Part shown: positions 34,819-41,893 of the stretch, piece after piece
How the letters are laid out: every line of letters begins with the position of its first letter
Numbering within the stretch: position 1 is the first letter of the stretch
Origin: JBBATK01 sp046297095
Lineage (GTDB): Bacteria; Bacteroidota; Ignavibacteria; Kapaibacteriales; NICIL-2
Assembly: GCA_046297095.1 (NCBI GenBank)
Contig: JBKCNS010000001.1
Coordinates: 60,922-124,921 of the forward strand
Direction: 5' to 3'
Length of the DNA stretch: 64,000 bases
Notes under the pieces: model-generated
Databases searched by the model: none
What the model was told of the DNA's origin: nothing
What the model saw: only the letters and a program-made list of their open reading frames with translations
Program-made: the position numbers and the translations under genes

Positions 34819-35265
34819 ATGAAGCCGACCACCGTAGAAGAATATCTGCAATCGTTGCCACAGGATCGACGCGACGCTCTGCAACAGCTTCGCGCTGTTA
34901 TTTGTGAACATCTTCCCGAAGGTTTCGAGGAGTGCATCAGCTACGGCATGATAGGATACGTGGTACCGAAGAGTATCTATCCTGCCGGCTATCACTGCGA
35001 TACATCCTTGCCCTTGCCATTCATGAGTATTGCCTCGCAAAAGAATTTTATCGCGCTGTACAACATGGCGCTCTATGCGGACACGCCTCTCTACGACTGG
35101 TTTATTGCCGAGTATCCAAAGCACTCCTCGCGCAAGTTGGATATGGGCAAAAGCTGCGTACGCTTCAAGCACGGCACCGAGCTGCCGCTGGCACTCATCG
35201 GCGAATTGACGCGACGCGTTTCCGTGAGCACGTGGATTGCCATGTATGAGAAGATGAAGGGGTAG
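34819..35265 (+). CDS. DUF1801 (YdhG/YdeI-like) protein
   Basis: 148 residues with the DUF1801 fold. It shows MKPTTVEEYLQSLP and RAVICEHLPEGFEECISYGM (in part), then NFIALYNMALYADTPLYDWF, in part, and GKSCVRFKHGTELPLALIG. The family has no settled function. It lies 9 bp after the small basic membrane-protein gene and appears to be the last gene of the run. The short, downstream gene on the opposite strand is convergent with only 6 bp between stops. Confidence 0.9.
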   Translation: MKPTTVEEYLQSLPQDRRDALQQLRAVICEHLPEGFEECISYGMIGYVVPKSIYPAGYHCDTSLPLPFMSIASQKNFIALYNMALYADTPLYDWFIAEYPKHSSRKLDMGKSCVRFKHGTELPLALIGELTRRVSVSTWIAMYEKMKG

Positions 35266-35271
35266 GGAGTA

Positions 35272-36150
35272 TTATTTCAAGTCCATCATCAAGCCGAACA
35301 TGGTTGTTTGCTTGAACTGAACTCGCTTTGATACGGTCTCGTCGTAGCGAAGATTAGCAGTGATAATAATACCGAAGTACGACAGCACCTTTATGCGGAG
35401 TTCGTTTTCCAGCGCCACCTGCCAGGCCTCCGCAGTGATGATATTCTTCCGGGCCAACCATTTTCCCGTGTAGCTCACAAGGGAGTCCAGCGCATACTGC
35501 GTGTCGCACGCACACTCCATTCCGGCACTGGCTTTGTACAGCTCTTTCACCAGTGGTGTACGTGGATCGTCGGTAAGTACCGTACTCTCCGAGGCGCGTA
35601 TTTGCTGCAGGTTCAGCCCCGTGCGAAAACTCATGAATCCTCCTGATGCGGAGTATCTATAGGTGAATCCCATACTTTGATCACTAATCACGGGATCCCA
35701 GAGTTTCGCGGTTCTGCGTATGGACGAGCCCACTAATCGTTGCGATTCCGTGATCTGGGTTTTGAAGGATGCGCAGACAAATGGGTCTACCGCGAAACCC
35801 ATAGGTATGGAAATACGTACATCGCCCGCAAGATCGTTGTCGGTGGCCTTGTACCATACGCGAATGGAATCCAGCGAGTTGTCGCGTGTTACTCCCAACG
35901 AAGCTTTTAGCGACGATACGATAGTGCACCATGATGTTTCGGCGGAGGTACGGAGTTTCACTCCGGACTTCACATCAAGAAGTGACTTCTCGCCTTCTCG
36001 CCAATCATCCACTTGTTGTTGTGAGGCCGAAAGATTAGACTGCGTAATGGTTCGCACCGTCCATGAAGAGGCCGAATCCGATGTTGATTCCGCGATAGCA
36101 GGTATGCTGCACGCCAGTGCAAGCATAATGCAGTTTGTGTGAAAGGGCAT
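35272..36150 (-). CDS. DUF3078-like outer-membrane protein
   Basis: 292 residues. Signal peptide (MPFHTNCIMLALACSIPAIA, in part) then beta-rich sequence typical of DUF3078: NLSASQQQVDDWREGEKS, RTSAETSWCTIVSSLKASLG and VCASFKTQITESQRLVG. The C-terminus ends with short aromatic strands (TTMFGLMMDLK), in keeping with a barrel. DUF3078 proteins are outer-membrane barrels found in Bacteroidota; cargo unknown. I judge the family from pattern only. Cys residues at about 72 and 126 are unusual for a barrel. Confidence 0.72.
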   Translation of the reverse strand: MPFHTNCIMLALACSIPAIAESTSDSASSWTVRTITQSNLSASQQQVDDWREGEKSLLDVKSGVKLRTSAETSWCTIVSSLKASLGVTRDNSLDSIRVWYKATDNDLAGDVRISIPMGFAVDPFVCASFKTQITESQRLVGSSIRRTAKLWDPVISDQSMGFTYRYSASGGFMSFRTGLNLQQIRASESTVLTDDPRTPLVKELYKASAGMECACDTQYALDSLVSYTGKWLARKNIITAEAWQVALENELRIKVLSYFGIIITANLRYDETVSKRVQFKQTTMFGLMMDLK

Positions 36151-36272
36151 GGCGTATCCGTTTAGTAACTCGCCGGTGACGCGAGCTGTATATGGATTAC
36201 ACTCTACCCACTAGAAGAGAGAGATGGGCGGGTGGTAAATAAATATGGTGGCACCGTTTTTTCGCGGCGCAG

Positions 36273-37499
36273 TTATCTGTGCTGATGCTTGCGCATTGCC
36301 TGCAGAAGATTTTGCTGTAACGCGTGATAATATCCCGCGGTGGAGTAACGAATAATTCCTTGACCATCCACGATAAAGAATCGCGGGTATAGATTTATCA
36401 TAAACGATTCGGGCACCTTGGGATCGACGATAAGAACATCGGTGCTCATTGGATTGTACTTCATAAAGTTTGGCAGGCGCCGCATGCCGTTGGCATTTCC
36501 GTCTATGCTATTCACCGAAATAATTTGAAATGAATCTCGGGGAAGCTCTGCGCGAAGAGAGTCCAATGCAGGTATAGCCATTATGCACCCTGCGCAGCTC
36601 ATGTACCAGAAATCCAGCAACGTCACCTTGCCTTCGTAGCGAATTGTGTCGAGAGCATCACCTGCAATGCCATCTGCCACGCGGTGGCCGCAGACAATGG
36701 GAGCCACGCTTCCGGTATCCAACCCAGTGATTCCCTGCGATGCCATGTACGGCTTTACTGTGTAGCCGTACGGATAGCCCTTTGTTACATCACTCATGCG
36801 TACAAGGTTGTACCGAATGTTGCTGATATGTTTTTCGCTGTATTGATACTCACCTTGGAACTTATGGATGCTGACATCAGAAACAGGAAACAGATCCGAC
36901 TTCCGAAGAACAAGCACTCGTGATTGCCGGATGAAAGACGTAGCTGTGTCTTGGTTGACCTCCTTCTTTCCATAAAGACGAAGCTCGTAGGCATCCTCAT
37001 TCTTGAACTTCGTATCGGCAACGCTAAGGCAGTCATACTCATCAAGAATGTGGGGCAACGTTTCCGGATGCAGAAAGCGGTTTCTGTCGTTATACTGATC
37101 AAGAATCCACGTCTCTTGTTTAGCCATATCGTAGGTGGTGATGGAGCGCTTATTGTGCTGAACAAAAGCCAGTAGAGAAGAGGTACGGATGATGTCGACG
37201 GAGTCTGAAGTTACCACACGCAAGTATCCTCCTGCCAGGGAGTCTGCGGTGTTGCGGATAATCTCGTACTGATATGTTGTCAGGGATGTGTCGGCGCCCG
37301 AGTAATACTTGAACCGCTCTTCTGACACATACCTCACGGACTTTCGTTGACGCAAGTTCTTTGCGGCTTGGTTGAGGAGGTCGCGCGCGCGGATTGTGGG
37401 GTGGCCTAGAGCATTCATAGGTTTGGATTCAAGCAGCACCATACCTACAAGCGCGGTTAATAACAGGTTAATCTTCAGCATAGATGTTATAATTCTCAT
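36273..37499 (-). CDS. Secreted TlpA-like thioredoxin protein with large N-terminal domain
   Basis: 408 residues from ATG 37499, which overlaps the TGA stop of the upstream small peptide gene as ATGA, so translation is coupled. A signal segment (LKINLLLTALVGMVLLES, in part) is followed by an N-terminal beta-rich domain of about 235 residues, similar in layout to LolA/DUF2092-like domains. Then comes a TlpA thioredoxin domain with FWYMSCAGCIMAIPALDSL (CAGC active site) and YPRFFIVDGQGIIRYS (cis-Pro). It closely parallels the protein at 39883-41088. Both probably reduce or shuttle disulfides outside the cytoplasm. Sequence here is AT-richer than the core genes. Confidence 0.85.
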   Translation of the reverse strand: MRIITSMLKINLLLTALVGMVLLESKPMNALGHPTIRARDLLNQAAKNLRQRKSVRYVSEERFKYYSGADTSLTTYQYEIIRNTADSLAGGYLRVVTSDSVDIIRTSSLLAFVQHNKRSITTYDMAKQETWILDQYNDRNRFLHPETLPHILDEYDCLSVADTKFKNEDAYELRLYGKKEVNQDTATSFIRQSRVLVLRKSDLFPVSDVSIHKFQGEYQYSEKHISNIRYNLVRMSDVTKGYPYGYTVKPYMASQGITGLDTGSVAPIVCGHRVADGIAGDALDTIRYEGKVTLLDFWYMSCAGCIMAIPALDSLRAELPRDSFQIISVNSIDGNANGMRRLPNFMKYNPMSTDVLIVDPKVPESFMINLYPRFFIVDGQGIIRYSTAGYYHALQQNLLQAMRKHQHR

Positions 37500-37714
37500 C
37501 TGATCAGCCCATTTATAAATACGATACCTGCCTGCCCACATGAGGCGCAGGACGAAGCGCTTGTTACGAACACGGCGTGCAACGTCGTCTTCTGCAACTC
37601 AACGCATCTCTTACTCCAGGATCGGAGCATCGGAAATGGGGCTGAGTGCGCGAGCACACTGCACGCGATCACAATGCTCCCGACTATAGTCCGAATCAGG
37701 CGGTGTTTGTTCAT
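37496..37714 (-). CDS. Small secreted Cys-containing protein
   Basis: 72 residues. A signal peptide (MNKHRLIRTIVGSIVIACS, cleaved around LAHSA) leads to a short mature part of about 45 residues with four or so Cys, including SSCASCGQ near the end. The CxxC suggests redox chemistry or metal binding. The ATGA overlap with the TlpA-like gene and the promoter block 25 bp upstream (37739-37980) support real expression. I do not recognise the family. It may be a substrate or partner of the redox protein it is coupled to, or the remains of a larger protein. Confidence 0.6.
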   Translation of the reverse strand: MNKHRLIRTIVGSIVIACSVLAHSAPFPMLRSWSKRCVELQKTTLHAVFVTSASSCASCGQAGIVFINGLIR

Positions 37715-37738
37715 GCGTCAAATCAACTTCAGATAATG

Positions 37739-37980
37739 TTGATTGTCGAATACTCCTTTATTAACCGACTTCATTGAAACCCTAGATCATATTACAACAA
37801 AGTTTTTCACACGGCAAGTTGTTTTTGGCGTGGCAGTGCGGTGAGCTGCGATAGGATTTACTGTGTTCGTGTACTCCCTCTCCCTCCGGGAGAGGTCAGG
37901 GTGAGGGTTTCGGGAATTAGTTAATTAATGCGTTGTGTGATTTCCTAGTGAAGGTGGAGCGCAGAGCGCGGGGGTTGAGA
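37739..37980. repeat. Duplicated promoter block, copy A
   Basis: About 242 bp nearly identical to 41464-41706 (copy B); differences are single-base changes and a few small indels. The block contains the promoter-like elements, a REP-like hairpin (CCCTCTCCCTCCGGGAGAGG at about 37876-37895) and ends in GCGCGGGGGTTGAG, where it joins the next repeat. It lies upstream of the small secreted protein gene. Confidence 0.9.
37789..37817 (-). promoter_or_regulatory. Putative promoter, copy A
   Basis: On the minus strand TTGCCG (-35) and TAATAT (-10) are separated by 17 bases, inside a duplicated block. The same elements and spacing occur at 41515-41543. This would drive the small secreted protein and its TlpA-like partner. 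The Bacteroidota-specific -33/-7 form is not obvious here. Confidence 0.5.
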
Positions 37981-38166
37981 TTCGATACCGCCTGCTCCGC
38001 TTGCTTTCCCTCGGCTCCGCTCGGGACGGGGCTCGATCTTCGTGGTCCCTAAGTCCCTCGACTCCGCTCGGGTACCACGGAGTCGAAGGGCTCGAAGACC
38101 TCGCGGGTATATCTGATCTATCAGGCCATATAGTCATTTTATATTGGAAACTTCTTGCTACACTCA
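37981..38166. repeat. Diverged REP-like element in the thioredoxin cluster
   Basis: A composite variant of the 38-bp family at about 38000-38106: it opens with TCCGCTTGCTTTCCCTCGG, carries CTCGGGACGGGGCTCG, has an inserted palindromic TCCGCTCGGGTACC segment, and closes with CTCGAAGACCTCGCGGG. The remaining bases up to 38166 hold no feature I can identify. Confidence 0.75.
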
Positions 38167-39669
38167 CTACAACTTTACAAATAGAAGGGAGTAGGTTGAC
38201 CCCTTTTCCGCTAGACAGCAGACTACTCGCTTGTTAACATAAACAGGGCGTGATTTTGGTGGCAGTGAATATGTTTTTTGCACCCCTGTAGTCGTTACAC
38301 GGTGAACATAATAATCAACGCTCAGTGCGCCATCTATGCCATCACGTGCATGGAGTAGCGGTATATAGGTATCATCATTGTCAATGTCGATGAGGAGGCG
38401 GCTATCGATGGTCATTGTGACTTGCTTTTGCAATGCCATTTTATACTCTAGAGGAGTCGATGCGCGAAACGTGGCTGCCTTCTCTAGCCACGTATAATCC
38501 CACAAGGTACTATCGTATGTGAGTACAATACAGCGCTTGAACGTACCAAGGGTATCATAAACATACATATTGCGTCCGAGCATATACACAGCGAGCACGT
38601 CTTTAACGGCATTCAATCCATAAGCCACGTTTCCATAATTAACTAAATAAGATTTCAGATAGAAGGAATCCAGACTGCCGAATCTCCGTACGTCGGTAGC
38701 GGACGAGTGGTACATAAAAAGTGGTTTTAGAGTATCTATATCTTGATCGAGCAGCGAATAAATGCGGCCAATAGTCCTGTCAATACCTACATGACTGAAA
38801 CTATTAAGCCACGATACATATTGGTTTTCACCCGGATGGTATTTAAGCACGCTCAATAGAAACAAGCTATCTGTAAGCACGTCGTATCCATACGTAATAG
38901 GGTCTAATGTAGTTGGATCGGCATCAGCAATCACTACCACGTTCTTTCCGCCATGAACTCGCTCTCCGCCCAAAACGGGAGTCGATACACTATGCTCTCC
39001 TACCTTTCTACCCGATAGTTGAGTACGCCTAACGGTGTTTCCAAGGGTGTCAGTGACAGTCAAGAGATTCTTCTGAGAGAGTACCGCGATCATCCCCTGA
39101 CCCTCCAGATAGTCAACAGAGGGAGCGAATGTTACACTTAGCTCAAGAGGGATCTCCTTGACAATTTCACCCTGGCCCGATTTCTTCTCAAGCGCTTTTG
39201 TTTCAAGACGCGAACGATGTAACTTCTCGATTGCAGCGTAGAATTCCTCCTTCTTAAAGCTGCTCTTACCGGGAACGCCAGAATAAATGATTCGACCGGT
39301 TTCATCCAAGAGAACGAGGAGACCTGAATGCTTGACTTTATAGTATTGATGGTATGCCCCAACTCTGTCCTCAACAACAGTGACTAGAGCCGGTAGAGTA
39401 TCATATTCATCTACTTGCTTGGATCCGCGCTTGAACAACGCTACGCGAATGTCCTCCCTTGCGAAAAGCGGCGTCATACTCGTCACTGCCTGAGTACATG
39501 TCCAACATGTCAGTTCATCCGCAAATAACAGCACCTGCGGCTTTGCGGAAAAATACATACCTACCTTATCGCCAACACGCATGTCGGTATAGTATTCGAT
39601 GCTCTGCGCAGTTAATGATATTGAGGCTAACATCAGAACGACGATTGCCTTAAGGGTAGTGTGTGTCAT
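38167..39669 (-). CDS. Secreted thioredoxin-like/beta-propeller protein
   Basis: 500 residues from ATG 39669. Signal peptide MTHTTLKAIVVLMLASISL (ends near TAQS), then a thioredoxin-like part (residues about 40-165) with the CxxC motif ELTCWTCTQAV. The rest (residues about 180-500) is beta-rich, with repeated strand-loop patterns, and I read it as a 6-bladed-propeller-like domain of uncertain family. It probably acts outside the cytoplasm. It follows a sigma-factor fragment whose reading frame overlaps its first 20 bases and so may act as a leader. No clear T9SS tail. Function not recognised. Confidence 0.75.
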   Translation of the reverse strand: MTHTTLKAIVVLMLASISLTAQSIEYYTDMRVGDKVGMYFSAKPQVLLFADELTCWTCTQAVTSMTPLFAREDIRVALFKRGSKQVDEYDTLPALVTVVEDRVGAYHQYYKVKHSGLLVLLDETGRIIYSGVPGKSSFKKEEFYAAIEKLHRSRLETKALEKKSGQGEIVKEIPLELSVTFAPSVDYLEGQGMIAVLSQKNLLTVTDTLGNTVRRTQLSGRKVGEHSVSTPVLGGERVHGGKNVVVIADADPTTLDPITYGYDVLTDSLFLLSVLKYHPGENQYVSWLNSFSHVGIDRTIGRIYSLLDQDIDTLKPLFMYHSSATDVRRFGSLDSFYLKSYLVNYGNVAYGLNAVKDVLAVYMLGRNMYVYDTLGTFKRCIVLTYDSTLWDYTWLEKAATFRASTPLEYKMALQKQVTMTIDSRLLIDIDNDDTYIPLLHARDGIDGALSVDYYVHRVTTTGVQKTYSLPPKSRPVYVNKRVVCCLAEKGSTYSLLFVKL

Positions 39670-39814
39670 AAATCAATGTAATGTGGCAATCGTCTCGTAC
39701 TACATCCGCTAAGGCGTCGTCCCTATCCTGCTGTGGCGCAGGTATTTTTCGCAGCAAAGCTGCGCATTGCTTTAACACACGGTTCCAATCGGTGTGCGCC
39801 GGAAATTCCGTCAT
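39650..39814 (-). pseudogene. ECF-like sigma factor fragment overlapping the next gene
   Basis: A 54-codon ORF starting at ATG 39814 with a strong AAAGGAG just upstream. Its first 41 residues (MTEFPAHTDWNRVLKQ ... ADVVRD) are identical to the N-terminus of the longer fragment at 41107-41391; after that the sequence breaks off into DCHITLIYDTHYP. The stop overlaps the start of the 500-residue protein by 20 bases. It keeps a good ribosome-binding site and may now act as a leader peptide that couples translation. Confidence 0.75.
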
Positions 39815-39827
39815 AACCGCTCCTTTA
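39692..39827. repeat. 136-bp perfect direct repeat, copy 1
   Basis: Identical to 41269-41404 over all 136 bases by direct comparison. It covers the ribosome-binding site, the start codon and the first 41 codons of an ECF-like sigma factor gene. Perfect identity 1.6 kb apart indicates very recent duplication or gene conversion. Confidence 0.95.
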
Positions 39828-39882
39828 GAGACTTTATGATTATGAATCACTCAGGTGGCAAATACTCGCTTATGTACCTGAG

Positions 39883-41088
39883 CTACGGCGCTCGCAACGC
39901 CTTATCTACAGAACTATGTAATTCTCGAAGACCTTCTGAGTAGCCCATCCCTACATACTGTATTTTACCTTCAGGATCTATGAGAAAGAAGCGAGGATAC
40001 CCCGTTACATGATAAGGGCGCACAGCGTTTGCGGAAGCGGTATGAACGGTAAACGTGTAACCCAGTTTGCGAACATATCTGCTAAGAATGCTACGTTCAT
40101 CGATTTGATCGACGGCTAAAATCTCCAATTGATTTCGAGCGTACTTCTCGCGAATGGACTGCAGATGCTTTGACGAGAGCAGACAGAAGCTGCATGACAT
40201 TTGCCAAAAAGTTAACAACACGTGCTTGCCCCGGAGTTGAGACAACTTCGTAACGGATGAATCGAGGATATCCGTCATTTCGAAATCAGGCGCAGGATCG
40301 CCTACTATAGGATCCTTGAAAGGATCATTCGGTGCCAATGCCCCGATATTCGGGGAACCGGCTGTTCGATATGTGAAACTCCCGGGCGGGCGTCGGGTAA
40401 TACGTTTCGATGTTACAGGAGTTGTTTTAACCGACAGCACTTCAGTTTCGGTGAATTGTACTTCGCCAAGCATCCAGATGACTGTTGAAAGTCTAACAGG
40501 GTAAAAGGTATCGCCGTCTATCCAGAATATTGTCTTGACCGAATCAACTGGTATAGGACCTGATTTGATGTTTCTTTTTGTGGAAACAAGCTTGAACACC
40601 TGTTGACCATTATTAGTTTCAGTTAAAATCTCATCGAATTGCAATAGCGACGGCGTATTTGCGCCGAAAATGAATGGCAAACCTGCGATCTCTTGCCTAC
40701 GTATCATGTCTTTGGCTCGAGGTGGGCCATAAAGCGTTACATCTTTTGACCCCGTGGCATAAACCAAAGTACTTTCCCCGTCATATATCGACACAAAGCT
40801 TGGAATCGCTGCATTTTGAGAATATTCCTCCGTGCGAATAAGGCCGACAAGCGATGAGTCTTTCACGTTGTGTCTTCTATAGGATAGTATTAGTCTTGAA
40901 TGTATAGTGTCCTTTGATTGGAACGCTGCTTGTCGACCACGAAGAGTGATTTCCCCGCTTGACAGCTTTTTACATGCCGTAACGCATTTATTATAAATGT
41001 CGGTGGCATCGTTTGCTACAGCAAAGCTACACGCACATACATGTATAAGTAAAGAGAGAATAGCAAATCGATTGCTGGGTGTTTTCAT
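39883..41088 (-). CDS. Secreted TlpA-like thioredoxin with large N-terminal domain
   Basis: 401 residues from ATG 41088 (MKTPSNRFAILSLLIHVCAC, then SFAVANDATD, a good signal peptide); ATGs at 41103/41106 are possible. An N-terminal domain of about 240 residues (ITLRGRQAAFQSKDTIH, IFWIDGDTFYPVRLS) resembles the corresponding part of the protein at 36273-37499. The C-terminal TlpA domain has the active site FWQMSCSFCLLSS (CSFC) and YPRFFLIDPEGKIQYV. Its frame is open without a stop into the upstream sigma-factor fragment, giving a 522-codon ORF, but the internal signal peptide makes a separate protein more likely. Probably a periplasmic or surface disulfide reductase. Confidence 0.85.
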   Translation of the reverse strand: MKTPSNRFAILSLLIHVCACSFAVANDATDIYNKCVTACKKLSSGEITLRGRQAAFQSKDTIHSRLILSYRRHNVKDSSLVGLIRTEEYSQNAAIPSFVSIYDGESTLVYATGSKDVTLYGPPRAKDMIRRQEIAGLPFIFGANTPSLLQFDEILTETNNGQQVFKLVSTKRNIKSGPIPVDSVKTIFWIDGDTFYPVRLSTVIWMLGEVQFTETEVLSVKTTPVTSKRITRRPPGSFTYRTAGSPNIGALAPNDPFKDPIVGDPAPDFEMTDILDSSVTKLSQLRGKHVLLTFWQMSCSFCLLSSKHLQSIREKYARNQLEILAVDQIDERSILSRYVRKLGYTFTVHTASANAVRPYHVTGYPRFFLIDPEGKIQYVGMGYSEGLRELHSSVDKALRAP

Positions 41089-41106
41089 CAATATATCAAA
41101 CATCAT

Positions 41107-41391
41107 AATGCTTGATGTAAAAAGACCCGGCCTACTGGTTGTGTGCACCGTCAGATAGTTGCGGCGCCGGTACGAATCAATGAGTTTACAGCGAGCGGCA
41201 CGAGTTAGATACATGCAAAGGTGTTGCTCCCCGCTGAACGTATTCGTTTCGGCGCAGGAATGTAAGGTGTCTCGTACTACATCCGCTAAGGCGTCGTCCC
41301 TATCCTGCTGTGGCGCAGGTATTTTTCGCAGCAAAGCTGCGCATTGCTTTAACACACGGTTCCAATCGGTGTGCGCCGGAAATTCCGTCAT
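41107..41391 (-). pseudogene. Truncated ECF-like sigma factor, region 2 only
   Basis: From ATG 41391 (AAAGGAG 5 bp upstream), about 90 residues resemble sigma-70 ECF region 2: DDALADVVRDTL then FSGEQHLCMYLTRAARCKL and IDSYRRRNYL, as in the helix that binds the -10 element. Region 4 is missing: the sequence continues in frame, via a short linker, into the TlpA-like gene. It is either a non-functional relic kept as a leader or, less likely, part of a fusion. The call rests on pattern, not on a database match. Confidence 0.65.
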
Positions 41392-41404
41392 AACCGCTCC
41401 TTTA
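41269..41404. repeat. 136-bp perfect direct repeat, copy 2
   Basis: Identical to 39692-39827. This copy sits in the more complete sigma-factor context, so it is probably the source, with copy 1 the derivative in front of the 500-residue protein. Confidence 0.95.
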
Positions 41405-41463
41405 CTAAGGTTGTGTACCACGTTTGTGTACAGGTGCGGACGGCAAATCAACGTTGGGTAACA

Positions 41464-41706
41464 TTGATTGTCGAATACTCCTTTATTGACCGACTTTTAT
41501 TGAAACCCTGGATCATATTACAACAAAGTTTTTCACACGGCAAGTTGTTTTTTGCGCGGCAGTGCGGTGAGCTGCGATAGGATATACCGTGTTCGTGTAC
41601 TCCCTCTCCCTCCGGGAGAGGGCAGGGTGAGGGTTTTGGGAATTATTTAATAATGCGTTGTGTGATTTCCTAGTGAAGGTGGAGCGCAATGCGCGGGGGT
41701 GTTGAG
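41464..41706. repeat. Duplicated promoter block, copy B
   Basis: About 243 bp nearly identical to 37739-37980. It holds a REP-like hairpin at about 41601-41633 (CCCTCTCCCTCCGGGAGAGG, then GCAGGGTGAGGG) and a promoter-like pair. It lies 73 bp upstream of the sigma-fragment start. A 38-bp element follows. Confidence 0.9.
41515..41543 (-). promoter_or_regulatory. Putative promoter, copy B
   Basis: Minus-strand TTGCCG, 17-bp spacer, TAATAT, the same as at 37789-37817. It would drive the sigma fragment and the TlpA-like gene. Confidence 0.5.
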
Positions 41707-41761
41707 TATCCAGGCTTCGTGCGATGACGTTGTTTTGGTGTTGAGAATCCAGGCCTTTTCG

Positions 41762-41840
41762 CCCGCTTGCTTCTCGACTTCGCTCGAAGACCTCGCGGGA
41801 GGGGGCCGCGCAACGACTATTCGCTCGAAGACCTCGCGGG
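41762..41840. repeat. REP-like element, full and partial copies
   Basis: One full 38-bp copy at 41762-41799 (reverse orientation) and a partial copy at 41821-41840 containing CGCTCGAAGACCTCGCGGG. Flanking text CAGGC and CTGACC matches the flanks elsewhere. It lies between the promoter block and the DUF1566 gene. Confidence 0.9.
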
Positions 41841-41893
41841 GGCTGACCTCGCTGGATAAACCCGTCACCCTTTTTGTTGCAGCAGCTTCAGAC

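Noticed and set aside
39883..41451. Single 522-residue sigma-thioredoxin fusion protein
   Set aside because: The internal signal peptide and a strong ribosome-binding site before the sigma ATG argue for two separate products; it is kept as a finding, not as one gene.
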